64,000 nucleotides of DNA from Anolis sagrei (taxonomy: Eukaryota; Chordata; Lepidosauria; Squamata; Anolidae): the NCBI RefSeq assembly GCF_037176765.1, contig NC_090026.1:131065752-131129751 (forward strand), given 5' to 3'. The notes under the pieces are model-generated. The model saw nothing but the letters and a program-made list of their open reading frames with translations, did not search any database and was not told the DNA's origin. The position numbers were made by a program, and so were the translations under genes. Positions 13,389-25,400 of the stretch are shown here, in pieces (within the stretch, counting starts at the first letter, position 1; every line of letters begins with the position of its first letter).

Positions 13389-13455
13389 TTGTTAGGAATT
13401 GTGGGAGTTGGAGTCCAAAACACCTGGACGGAGGGCCCAAGTTGGCCCATGCCTG
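13389..13455 (+). mobile_element. Half of a palindromic hAT-type MITE
   Basis: The stretch GTTAGGAATTGTGGGAGTT followed by GTCCAAAACACCTGGA and ending GCCCATGCCTG is the right arm of a short palindromic element. Fuller copies lie at 27247-27347, 34085-34218, 52550-52743 and 60960-61133. The left arm is missing here, where the element abuts the minisatellite. Confidence 0.7.
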
Positions 13456-13800
13456 CTTTATGGGGATCCCACTGATTTTGTATAACTTTCTCCATCCTTA
13501 AAAGAGGCTTTGCCCATTCCTTTCTTATGGAATAGGGACTGGACTTCAATGGCTGTCTCCCATCCAAGTCCTAGCCAGGGCTGACCCTTCTTAGCATCCA
13601 AAACCAGCCAGGATCCAGTGCCTGCCCCCAGTTTGTATCTCAAGGCTGGAGCATCTTGGAGCCAGTTGTCATCAATCCCCAGGATGTTGAACGTGACTTG
13701 TTTGGATTTTCCAGATCTTGATAGATAGGGCTTGCTTGCACTGACCCCTGGCGGAAGGGACAAAGAATCAAGGGCATCAACATACATTCCTTCCTGCCTA
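13456..13800. other. Unassigned repeat-like stretch containing a 5S-like segment
   Basis: Apart from the 5S-rRNA-like segment at 13554-13599, no family is recognised. A minus-strand frame stays open for 137 codons (13458-13871) but shows no domain I can name, and it runs into LINE sequence, so it is not called a gene. Confidence 0.4.
13554..13599 (-). repeat. 5S rRNA-like fragment (SINE head or 5S pseudogene)
   Basis: Read on the minus strand, the segment has GGATGCTAAGAAGGGTC, then CCTGGCTAGGACTTGGATG, then GGAGAC. It follows the 3' half of vertebrate 5S rRNA (GGAAGCTAAGCAGGGTC, then CCTGGTTAGTACTTGGATG, then GGAGAC) with about five mismatches in 46 bases. Only this part of 5S is present, so it is a fragment. 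It may be the head of a 5S-derived SINE (SINE3 or AmnSINE type) or a 5S pseudogene. Confidence 0.65.
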
Positions 13801-14255
13801 CAGTATCTATCCTGGTCCTCCGCCACCAACTCCACTGGACCGGCCACGTTGTCCGGATGCCCGACCACCATCTCCCAAAGCAGTTGCTCTACTCCGTACT
13901 CCAGAATGGAAAACAGAATGTTGGAGGACAGGAAAAGAGATTGAAAGACGGGCTCAAAGCCAACCTGAAAAACTCTGGCATAGACACTGAGAACTGGGAT
14001 GCCCTGGCCCTTGAGCGCTCCAACTGGAGGTCAGCTGTGACCAGCAGTGCTGCAGAATTTGAGGAGGCACGAATAGAGGGCGAAAGGGAGAAGCGTGCCA
14101 AGAGGAAGGCGCGTCAAGCCAACCCCAACTGGGACCACCTTCCATCTGGAAACCAATGCCCTCCCTGCGGAAGAAGATGCAGAGCAAGAATAGGGCTCCA
14201 CAGCCACATACGGACCCAGAAGAACGTTCCCGGTTTTGTCCGGATATGTTGTTAT
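13800..14255 (+). mobile_element. LINE 3' end with C-terminal C2H2-like finger
   Basis: Translation on the plus strand gives MPDHHLPKQLLYSVL, then a basic segment EREKRAKRKARQANP, then NQCPPCGRRCRARIGLHSHI, a Cys-x2-Cys and His-x-x-His finger. The same C-terminal region appears on the minus strand at 40000-40905 and 46861-48345, where it follows reverse transcriptase sequence. It is therefore the 3' end of a non-LTR retrotransposon, 5' truncated. The clade is not settled; it is RTE-like, but distinct from the BovB in this window. Confidence 0.75.
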
Positions 14256-14560
14256 CCTTGAATGGTAACTTCTTCTTTGGAGCACTGATTTCTCAAACAA
14301 TCAGCATTTTCTGTGAACAAAGGCCTACTGCAGAAATAGGCCAATATGGCAGTAAATCATGACATATGGGCATTGGGAATATATCTGAAAATTCCCTTTT
14401 TAAAACCACGTCTCCTCCACTTCCTTCTACCCATATATGTATATTTTAAAACATAGCACGCACAGTTTTACTTTCAAAGCACCCTTCTCCCCATCATTTT
14501 CCTTTTGAATGTACTCAAACTTTTCCTCCTTGCATAATTTCTTACCCGCCCGCTTCTGCT
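14256..14560. other. No recognisable feature
   Basis: AT-rich sequence between the LINE remnant and the CpG-rich ELP6 promoter. I see no gene or clear repeat in it. Confidence 0.5.
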
Positions 14561-14760
14561 TATTTATTTTTTTCTCGCGCCCTCCCGCACCGCTTCCAAA
14601 CAGCCGGCAGGGGGCGAGCGACTCAAGCAAAGCCAATACGGGGAAGGGCTGGAGTGAGGAGTACGAAAAGCACGCATGCGCATTATTCTGGCACGCTTAC
14701 CGCGTTCCGTCGCAGGGGGCTTTTCATCCCTCGTCGGGCGCCGTAGTTCTGAGAAGAATC
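14561..14760 (+). promoter_or_regulatory. ELP6: ELP6 CpG-rich, TATA-less promoter
   Basis: The 200 bases before the ELP6 ATG are locally rich in CG dinucleotides, unlike the flanking intergenic DNA. A CCAAT box lies at 14633-14637, and an NRF1-type palindrome core GCATGCGCA at 14674-14682. A CTCF-like motif is upstream at 14603-14619. No TATA box stands at a suitable distance. NRF1 with CCAAT in a CpG island is the usual promoter type for housekeeping genes. The transcription start is inferred to lie about 14690-14750 and was not determined. Confidence 0.7.
14603..14619 (+). promoter_or_regulatory. CTCF-like motif between minisatellite and ELP6
   Basis: GCCGGCAGGGGGCGAGC matches about 12 of 14 positions of the CTCF core CCASYAGRKGGCRS. 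It sits on the ELP6 side of the array. Occupancy is inferred from the motif only. Confidence 0.45.
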
Positions 14761-14814
14761 ATGTTTGTGGGGCTGAATGAGCTCCTGGGGGAGACGGCGG
14801 AGAAGCCGGAAGCG
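14761..14814 (+). CDS. ELP6: ELP6 coding exon 1 (residues 1-18)
   Basis: ATG opens [18 protein letters not shown] and the exon ends at AGCG followed by the donor GTGAGG. It is the only in-frame ATG after the promoter elements that gives the family's MFV N-terminus. Confidence 0.95.
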
Positions 14815-17800
14815 GTGAGGGACTCACACTCACAATACACCCTAATAAAGCCTAGTTGATAAGGCCTAGGAGGGGAAGTGTGGAGAAGGGGGTGCCCAGG
14901 CATGATGGGAGTTGTAGTTTCCCCTCATTGGAGGAGGAAATAAGCTAGGCCAGGCCCAGGCCGCCACTCAGTGTAACAAACATGGAAATACAATTCTGTT
15001 CCTGGCTTGGATGGGTCATTTCCTGATTCATTGCGAGGCCCTTATTTGGAAAGGAGTTGTAGTGCTCCAGAAACTTAGTTTTTGTGGCAGAAACTTCTTG
15101 GGATTGGTTGACACTCAATGATAATCATGGCCCAACTTGGGCCCTCCCTCCAGGTGTTTTGGACTCCAACGCCCACAATTCCTAACAGCCAGAATGGATG
15201 TCCAAAGAACTTCTAACTGTGCTAAGACACAAAAGAGACATGCACAAGAAGTGGGAAAAGGGAGAAATCACCAAAGAAGAATTCTTTTTTTCTTTTTTTG
15301 TGTGGTTAAAACTGTTTATTTTGATTATGGTACATAACAGAAAAGCAAACCATGGCAAATCAGATATAATCAGGTACCAATATTTTTGACGTGTACATGC
15401 TTATCTCTACCTTATTCAATCAGTTAATTTTGACGTTAAGTACAAATTATTATCATTTACATATCTTAATACACATAAACTTGCTATTTCTGGCTGTTTT
15501 CCACTGCTTTCAGTCAGAGCTTAGTATTAAAATTTTTTCATAACATTCAGGAAATCAGCACATGGCATTTTATACACATACCCCAGACCTTACACTCAAC
15601 CCAAAACCCCCTATCCTGAACAAAATAAACCCTCATCCCCACACCCGTGCACCCTTCACCATGACTTCCCGCACCGAAACACTATGAAGCCTTTAAGCCT
15701 ATTTATCTATCCTTATTCATGGTAAACCTAAATTCCTAATGGAGCTCCTCTATATTACTGACTCTCTATTCAGATATGCCATGGCCAACTTCCATTTTTC
15801 TACAAAGTCCTCATTACTCTTATTCCTCCTGTTATAAGTGAGTCTGGCCATTAGCATATATTCTCGCATTCTTTCCCTCCAATCCTTTTTGGTTAGACCT
15901 TTTTCCCCTTTCCAATCTTTGGCTAGGGTCAATCTTGCCGCTGCAAAGCTATATTGATATATTTCTTGGTCCTTTTGATTATTGTTTTCTACAGAGAGAA
16001 AACCAAAGAAGAATTCAAACAAATAGCCAACACCTGTAGGGAAAAGGTCCGCAAGGCTAAAGCATAAAATGAGCTCAGGCTTGCCAGGGACATTGAAAAC
16101 AACAAAAAGGGATTCTTTTCTTATGTCAGTAGAAAAAGGAAAAACAAGGAGGCAATAGGGACTCTTCGAGGAGAAGATGGGGCAATGCTGACGGGATGAT
16201 AGGGAAAAGGCAGAACTACTTAATGCCTTCTTTGCCTCGGTCTTCTCACAAAAAGAAGGTCATCTTCAACCTCAGCAAGACGGAGTGGATGAGGGATTGG
16301 AGGACATCCAACCCCAAATTGGGAAACAAGTCGTCCAGGAATACCTGGCTGTTCTAAATGAGTCCAAGTCCCCTTTCAGGGCCAGATCAACTACACCCAA
16401 GAGTATTGAAAGAACTAGCGGAAGTCATTTCGGAACCATTGGCAACCATCTTTGAGAGTTCTTGGAGAACGGGAGAAGTTCCAGCAGATTGGAGGAGGGC
16501 CAATGTGGTCCCAATCTTCAAGAAGGGAAAAAGGGTGACCCAAACAACTACCGTCTGGTCAGCCTCACGTCGATACCAGGCAAGATTCTGGAAAAGATTG
16601 TGAAGGAAGTGGTCTGCACACATTTAGAAACAAATGCAGTCATCGCTAATAGTCAACATGGATTTATCAAAAACAAGTCATGCCAGACTAATCTGATCCC
16701 TTTTTTCTATAGAGTTACAAGCTGGGTAAATGCGGGGAATGCCGTGGATGTGGCGTACCTGGATTTCAGTAATGCCTTCTTTGACCTTCTGGTAAACAAC
16801 CTAGTCCAATGTGGGCGAGGCAAAACTACGGTGAGGTGGATCTGTAATTGGTTAAATGGACGAACCCAGAGGGTGATTCTCCCCAAGGCTTCCTCTTCAT
16901 CCTGGAAAGAAGTGACGAGCGGAGTGCCATCAGCAAGGTTCTGTCTTGGGCCCAGTCCTGATCAGGACCTTTATTAATGACTTAGATGAAGGGCTTGATC
17001 ATCAAGTTTGCAGACGACACCAAATTGGGAGGGAGAGCCAATACTCCAGAGGACAGGAGCAGGATTCAAAACGATCTTGACGATTAGAGAGATGATGGGC
17101 CAAAACTAACAAAATGAAGTTCAACAGTGACAAATGCAAGATACTCCACTTTGGCAGGAAAAACGAAGTGCAAAGATACAGAATGAGAGATGCCTGGCTT
17201 GACAGCAGTATGTGTGAAAAAGATCTTGGAGTCCTCGTGGACAACAAGTTAAACATGAGCCAACAATATGTTGCGGCAGCAAAAAAAGCCAATGGGATTT
17301 TGGCCTGCATCAATAGGAGCCTAGTGTCTAGATCTAGGGAAGTCATGCTACCCCTCTATTCTGCTTTGGTTAGACCACACCTGGAATATTGTGTCCAATT
17401 CTGGGCACCACAACTCAAGAGAGATATTGACTCTAAGCTGGAATGTGTCCAGAGGAGGGAGACTAAAATGATCAAGGGTCTGGAGAACAAGCCCTATGAG
17501 GAGCGGCTTAAGGAGCTGGGCATGTTTAGCCTGAAGAAGAGAAGGATGAGAGGAGATTTGATAGCCATGTATAAATACGTGAGAGGAAGCCACAGGGAGG
17601 AGGAGGGAGCAAGCTTGTTTTCTGCTTCCCTGGAGACTAGGACGCAATGGAACAATGGCTTCAAACTCCAAGAAAGGAGGTTCCATCTGAACATGAGGAA
17701 GAACATCCTGACTGTAAGAGCCGTTCAGCAGTGGAACTCTCTGCCCCGGAGTGTGGTGGAGGCTCCTTCTTTGGAAGCTTTTGAACAGAGGCTGGGTGGC

Positions 17801-18815
17801 CATCTGTCAAGGGTGATTTGAATGCAATATTCCTGCTTCTTGGCAGAATGGGGTTGGACTGGATGGCCCAGGAGGTCTCTTCCAACTCTTTGATTCTATG
17901 ATTCTATACTCTTAAACAGAGCTAGAATTAACACTTGAGGGAAGAAAGAGATCAGACAGAAGATTTTTTTAATTCCCTCCGTTATGGGCTAGACCTCATA
18001 TGCACACATGCAAATCTGCTTGTGTTTATATTGAGATATTCGCATGTGCACATATATGGCCCACCGAGATATAAGGAAGAGCTGCTTGATAGTGGAATAT
18101 GCTGCCTAGGAGTCAAGTGGAATCTCCTTCTCATGGCAGAAGGGGGTGGACTAGGTGTCCCTTTTTGGGGACTCTTCCAAGTTTATAATTCTTTCCTTGC
18201 TTTTCTTTCCCAGGGCAAGCTGACTTTGCTGTGTGCAGCCAAGACAGATGCCAGCTTCCTGGTGCACCACTTCCTCTCCTTTTATTTGAAAGGTAGGCAG
18301 AGGAACAGGTCTGTGATTGATCATTTTATTTAATCCTGCTACGTGTCATGAAATTGACTCCATCATAGCGTATTCTTAGCAGTATGTGTTCGGAGGAGGT
18401 TTTCCTTTGGCCTTCTGAGGCTGAGAGAGTGTGACTTGCCTGGAGAGGCACACAATGGGATCCCAACACCAAGTAGGGATTTTTTGGTTTCCCGAAGCCT
18501 CAGTTAAACACTCAAATTTGGATGGCCATCTGTCAGGAGGGCTTGGACGGTATGTTCCCGCTTGGAAGAAAGGGGTTGGACTGGATGGCCCTTGGGGGTC
18601 TCTTCCAGCTCTAGGATTCTGTGATAGAGAGAGGGAGGGGGGAATAGATGTAGGATTGGACTGGATGACCCATGAGGGCTTCTTTCAACACTAGGATTCT
18701 ATGGTAGATAGGAAGACTGATAGACAGACAGATACACATACACACACACATATATATATACATGGGTTTGGACTGGATGGCTATTGGGACCTCTTCCAAC
18801 GGTAGGATTGTGTGG

Positions 18816-18860
<45 letters not shown>

Positions 18861-18931
18861 GCATGGATCGGTGGGTGGGTGGGTGAATGGATAGATGGAT
18901 GGATAGATAGATGCATAAATGCATGGATGGG

Positions 18932-18968
<37 letters not shown>

Positions 18969-19142
18969 GCATAGGTGGGTGGGTGGATAGATGGATGGAT
19001 GGATGGATGAACAGATAGATGCATAGGTAGGTAGGTAGGTAGGTAGGTAGATAGATAGATAGATAGATAGATGTTTAGATAGATAGATGCATAGATGGGT
19101 GGATAGATGGATGGATGGATGGATAGATGCATAGATAGATGC

Positions 19143-19184
<42 letters not shown>

Positions 19185-21909
19185 GTGTAGATAGATAGAT
19201 GCATAGATGGGTGGATAGATGGATGGATGGATGGATGGATGGATGGATGGATGGATAGATAGATGCATAGATAGATAGATGCATAGATAGATAGATGCAT
19301 AGATAGGTGGGTAGATGGATGGATGGATAAAGAGAGAGAGAGAGAGAGAAATGCACAAATGGATGGATGGATGGATAGATGATAGATAGACAGATGTATA
19401 GATGGATTAATAGATAGATGTGTGGATAGATAAATGTATAGATAGATAGATGATAGATAGACCGAAAGACAGACAGACAAATGTACATACATGGGGTTGG
19501 ACTGGATGGCCCTTGGGGATTTCTTCCATATAATGATAAGGAAAGAGGGGGGGGGGGTGGACTCAGGGCCATAGCCAGAAATACAAGAGGTTGAAACCTG
19601 CCTCTTAGCTCATGCTGAAGCCAAGAGCACAGCAGGGGGCAGAGCAGCCTTCAATAGCCTGCAGCTCTGCCCCTGTCAACCACCTCCACCAAGTCTGGCC
19701 TCCTTAATGAGAGCATTCAACACCCCCCCCTCCCAACTTGGTTGCTTCGCTACATTGGCTATTGCTGCAAGTAATGACAGTGTGAATAAATTGTCAATAT
19801 TTGCTTGAGATAGTGCTTGCAGTTCTGGAGGTACCCTTAATTTTTTTTGCGTCTCATAGACTTAGCATGGGGATTTGGGTAACCAGTTAAAATTCATGAG
19901 TAAACCAGGTTGTTTTTTTAACCTGAGAAGTTCCTCCTCCCCCCCCCCCCCCCGGCTATGGGCCTGGTTGGACTGGATGGCCTTTGGGGTCTCTTCCAGC
20001 TCCAGGATTCTATGAACATCCATTTTCTTTCCCTGCATGACTCTTTCTATCCCACCTGAGAACCAACTTCCAGACTGCTTTTAAAAGTTAGAGTTTTGGG
20101 GAAAATATGCTGGATTTTCCACTCTGGAAGGCCCAGATCCTCCTGTTCATTACAAAGATTTTGCAGCTCCATATTGTGCTCCTTGCAGGTTCTGCACTTT
20201 GTAAAGTACATCTTGGGGGCTGCAAGGTCCTATTGCAGTGTTTCTCAACCTGGGGGTCGGGACCCCTAGGGGGGTCGCGAGTTGGGGGCCAGAGGGGTCG
20301 CTAAAGACAATTAGAAAACACAGTATTTTCTGTTGGTCGTGGGGGTTCAGTGTGGGAAGTTTGGCCCAATTCTATTATTGGTGGAGTTCAGAATGCTCTT
20401 TGATTATAGGTGAACTATAAATCCCAGCCACTACAACTCCCAAATGTCAAGTTCTATCTTCCCCAAACTGCACCAGTGTCCACATTTGGTCACACGGAGT
20501 ATTCATGCCAAGTTTGGTCCAGATGCATCAGTGCTCTCTGGATGTAGGTAAACTATAACTCCAAAACCCAAGGTCAATACCCACCACGCTCTTCCAGAAT
20601 TTGTTGTTCTTCATGGGAGCTCTGTGTCCCAAGTTTGGTTCTATTGCCTCATTGGTGGAGTTCAGAATGCTCTTTGATATTGTAGGTGAACTATAAATCC
20701 CAGTAACTACAACTCCCAAATGACAAAATCAATCCTCTCCTCAACCCCAGCAGTATTCAAATTTGGGCGTATCGAGTATTTGTGCCAAATGAATGAAAAT
20801 ACATCCTGCATATTGGATATTTACAAGATGATTCATAACAGGAGCAAAATTATAGTTGTGGAGTAGCAATGAAAATAAATTGATGTTTGGGGGTCACCAC
20901 AACATAAGGAACTGTGTTAAGGGGTCACGGCATTAGGAAGGTTGAGAAACACTGTCCTATTGAAATGGGTGCCTTTGTCTTCTTTTTCAGGGGGTTGCAA
21001 AGTCTGCTTCGTGGCGATGGTGCAGTCCTTCAGCCACTACAACTTCGTGGCCCAAAAGCTGGTAAGCTGTGCGGATTCAAATTTTATATACGAACAATAA
21101 CCTCTGCATCACATTTTTTTAGAGGTGTCTCTTTTATGATTTCTATGTAGCTGGAAGGCAGTTGCAAATGCAAGACAGTGGGAAAGCCCCCTTCTTAGCA
21201 CACACGCAGAGAGCCTGATGCAGGATGGTTTGAGCAGAGAGAGATTATATTTATCATTTTTTTCTCTCTCCAGGGAGTCAGTCTGGCTGCAGCCAAAGAA
21301 AAGGGGCAGCTTGTGTTTTTAGAAGGGCTGAAGGCCTCAAACAGCATCTTGTTTGGCGACGGACAGCAGTCGGATGAAGCCAACCCATTCCAGTTCATCA
21401 GGTGAGTAACTGTGCAGGGGTTACTCATTGCCATTGGGTTCTATTTTGATAGCAGATCGCAAAATTACAATGCTTTGTTCTAGAACTTTGGTAGAATTCC
21501 AAATTCTTCTTTTTACAAAAACGTCAAGCTTCTCTACCAAATAATTCTGGGATATATGTTTTGACAAGGCCTTTCGCCTTCTCTGCCAAAGAGATCCCCT
21601 AGCATTCAGCCTTTGCAGTTGAAGTTTTGTCAAGCTGAATTACCGTATATCCTCAAATATAAACCAATCCAAATATAAGTCGAAGCGCCTAATTTTACCA
21701 CAACAAACAGGGAAAATGGATTGACTCGAGTCTAAGCAGCAGCTACTGGTAAATTTCAAAATAAAAATCGAAACCAATCAAAACCACCTATCTATGCATC
21801 TATCTATGCATCTATCTATCTATCCATACATCTATCCATACATCTATCCATACATCTATCTATACATCTATCTATCTATCCACCCATCTATCCACCCATC
21901 TATGTATCC

Positions 21910-21955
<46 letters not shown>

Positions 21956-22042
21956 GCATCTATCTATCTCTCTAACCACCCATCTATCTATCTATCTATC
22001 TATCTATCTACCCACCTATCTATGCATCTATTTATCTATGCG

Positions 22043-22095
<53 letters not shown>

Positions 22096-22402
22096 ACATC
22101 CATCTATCTATCTATCTACCCATCCATCCATAAACCCATCTATGCATCCACCTATCTATCCATCTATCTATCTATCTATCTATGCATCTATCTATCTCTC
22201 TATCTCTCTAACCATCCATCTACCCACCTATCTATGCATCTATTTATCTATGCATCTATCTATCTATCTATCTATCTATCTATTCATCCATCCATCCGTC
22301 CATCCATCTATCTATCTATCTATCTATCTACCCATCCATCCATAAACCCATCTATGCATCTATCTATCTATCCATCCATCCACCTATCTATGCATCTATC
22401 TA

Positions 22403-22436
<34 letters not shown>

Positions 22437-25400
22437 ACATTAATTGCTGCATCAGTAGGTTAAATGTTTTTGAATATTTACATAAAACTGTAATTTAAGA
22501 TAAGGCTGCCCAACTCTGATTCAACCATTAGTCTTAACCTTTTTCAGTGTAAATGTGCTTACTCACCCTTTCCAATAATAATAAAGAGAGTAAAATAATT
22601 AATGTAATAATAATAATCTATATAAATAAAAATGTAATGTTATAACATAACTCAAAAGCCACTGGACAATTTGATACCAAATTTGGACACAAGACACCTA
22701 TCAGGCCAACAAGTGCCCATCACTCATAAAAACACTGAAAAACAGTTTATGTGAACTGTTGTGTTCTGTTTCTTTGTCAGCATCTAATGACTGCCCATTG
22801 TAAGCCGTCCTGAGAAGGACAGGATACAAATGCTCTAAATAAATAAATAAAATAAATAAACTTTAAAAGACCCTTTTCTTTGGTAATGTAAACATGTTGT
22901 TTTCCACCAAGAGTTCATCAGTTAAGCATTTGTCTCTGGTCATCAATGTCAGCAGTTCTGCTTTGTTTGTGTTTTTAAATACATTACAACTGTACCCCCA
23001 ATTTGCTTCTAACATGATAAGCAGTTCAGCAACTTTTAATTACAGTCCATGAATTTTTCTAGTTTTCTACGCTTCATTTCTTAGGATGGCATCTCCAAGT
23101 TAATATTTATTTATTTATTTATTTCTAGCATTTCTACCTCGTCCTTCTCAAACCCCCCCCCCCGGGGGGGGGGGGACGGGACTCAGGACGGCTTACACTC
23201 TCGGCAACAATTAGATGTCGCAGCATATAGACAAATGCAATAATATAACAACAATTTAAAACAATAGATGAGTGGTTCCCAACCTTTCTAATGCTGTGAC
23301 CCCTAAATACAGTTCCTCATGTTTTGGTGACCCCCCCCCCAACCATGTTTTTGTTGCTACATCATAACTGTACTGTAATGAATTGTAATGTAAACATCTG
23401 ATATGCAGGATGTATTTCCATTATTACAAATTGAACATAATTCAAGCATAGTGATTAATGATATGGACAATGGATGAAGGGATTGGAATTACTGCCAACC
23501 GATTCAGCTCTGACTTTTTGGAATTGCATTTGTGTGAATTATAGTTCACCAGGCACCAAAGAGCATTCTGAACTCCACCAACAATAGAATTGAACCAAAC
23601 TTGGCGTACAGGACTTCCATGACCGAGGCCGGATGGCGCGTGGGGTGAGCGGGAAACGCCCCCTCCATGGCTGTGGCTGTTTGGCTCACACAGGAGCCGG
23701 CAGCCATTTTGGAGGGGGGCGGGGCCAACCGAGGCAACTTCGCGACCCCCGGAAAATGGCCCAGCGACCCCCTTGAGGGTCGCGACCCCCAGGTTGAGAA
23801 CCGCTGCAATAGATCATACATTAAATTAAAAACAATTAAAAGCATTTTTGTCAACCATATAACCAATCCCGTCCAATTCTGTATCTAAAATGCTGTTATG
23901 CCTGTTATCCAAAAGCCTGGTCCCAGAACCATGATTTCAATATCTTCCTGAAAGACAGGAGGGATGAAGCCGACCTAATCTCACTAGGCAGCGAATTCCA
24001 CAGGCGGGGGCCATCACCGAGAAGGCCCTGTCTCTTGTCCCCGCCAAACGCATTTGCAAAGCTGGCGGGACTGAGACCAGGGCCTTCCGGGATGATCTTA
24101 AACTGTGAGGGTGAGCGTAGAGGGAGATACATTCGGACAAGTAAGCTGGGCCAGAACCGTATATAGACCCCAGTCATACATCTTTCATAAAGTTCCATTC
24201 AAACTACATGTAATATATTCACGACATTTACAGAAGGAATGGCAACTGTTGAGTTTTCCAGTTGCTTTCAGAGGTAACTGGGGTCTTTCTTTTCAGCGGA
24301 GACGGCTCCAACCTGAGAGCCCTGCATGACTGCATCCGGGCAGCCCTGATCCCCGGGGCCGGAGACTCCTGGGGCCCCCCTGTGCTGATGGTGGATGACC
24401 TGGGCGTCCTGCTCAGCCTGGATGTGAGGCTGACCCACATCCTGGACTTCATCCACTACTGCAGAGTCACCATAAATACCCAGCTAAAGGTATTTGTAAT
24501 TTGCATCAGCCCCTCCTGCCAGAAACAGGGGCTCTGCAATCCATGTCAGCATTGAGGCCAAACATCAACACTATTGGGTGGCCTGCGAAGGGCAGATTTG
24601 AGTTCACAGACCAAACTGGAGGATTAATGCAGTGCAAAGATATAGAAGTGTCTATGAACAAGGGCAAGCGAAGGAGAAGGAGTTAACCTACTTCTTAAAC
24701 AGCTTGCTCATGCTATTTGTCAGCCCTCCATATTTTCTGGGTCTAGGGACACAGGTCCCTTGTGAAAGTTAAAAACATAAATAAATACTAGGTTGCTGTG
24801 AGTTTTCCGGGCTGTCTGGTATTTTCCAGAAGCATTCTCTCCTGACGTTTCGCCCACATCTATGGCAGGCATCCTCAGAGGTTGAGGAATCTGTTGGAAA
24901 CTAGGCAAGTAGGATTTTATATATCTGTGAAATTTATTTATTTATTTACTTACCGTATTTATATTCCACCCTTCTCACCCCGCAGGGGACTCGGCGGATT
25001 ACAATGTACATATTCATGGCAGACATTCAATGCCGTAGACACACAACATATATAGATGGACACACAGAGGCTATTTAACATTCCAGCTTTTTCATGAGGG
25101 TATCCTGGCCACCAGGGGAGCTGTCGCTTCACCGTCCATTTGTGACACTGATGAAATACTTCCTCATTCTTTGCATGCTTGCTGGAGATTTTTACCACAT
25201 AAGCAGTACCTAATAGACTTGGGCGATCCAGTTCGTTAATTTCGTAATTCGTTATTGATTTGTATTTAAATTAGCTTACGATCCAATATCGAGCCATGCA
25301 GGAATAGTGTAAGGAGTCATTAAGAATCAAAACAATTTTTTCCAATTTTCGTAATTATTTCGTAATTATTTCATAATTATTTCGTAATTATTTTCGTATG

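Noticed and set aside
39-13501. Very long open frames (up to 1169 codons) on both strands of the minisatellite
   Set aside because: The unit is free of stops in several frames and is close to a multiple of three, so frames stay open in parallel on both strands. No start context, domain or composition suggests a protein.
13554-13599. Functional 5S rRNA gene
   Set aside because: Only about 46 of 120 bases match, and the internal control region is incomplete.
13458-13871. 137-codon minus frame next to the minisatellite as a gene
   Set aside because: It overlaps the 5S-like fragment and the LINE 3' end and has no recognised domain or splice context.
17114-17821. 235-codon frame as a host gene
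   Set aside because: Its sequence is the CR1 ORF2 C-terminus and it is followed by the CR1 3' end. The frames at 29270-29944 and 38953-39672 are rejected for the same reason.
18093-18190. Additional ELP6 exon before exon 2
   Set aside because: The open frame is continuous with intron sequence; the ELP6 product is complete without it and the text resembles a decayed CR1 tail.
18611-19572. Ile/Ser/Tyr/His-rich proteins on the minus strand
   Set aside because: Translation of the GATA/GGAT microsatellite. The same holds for 21794-22437 on the plus strand.
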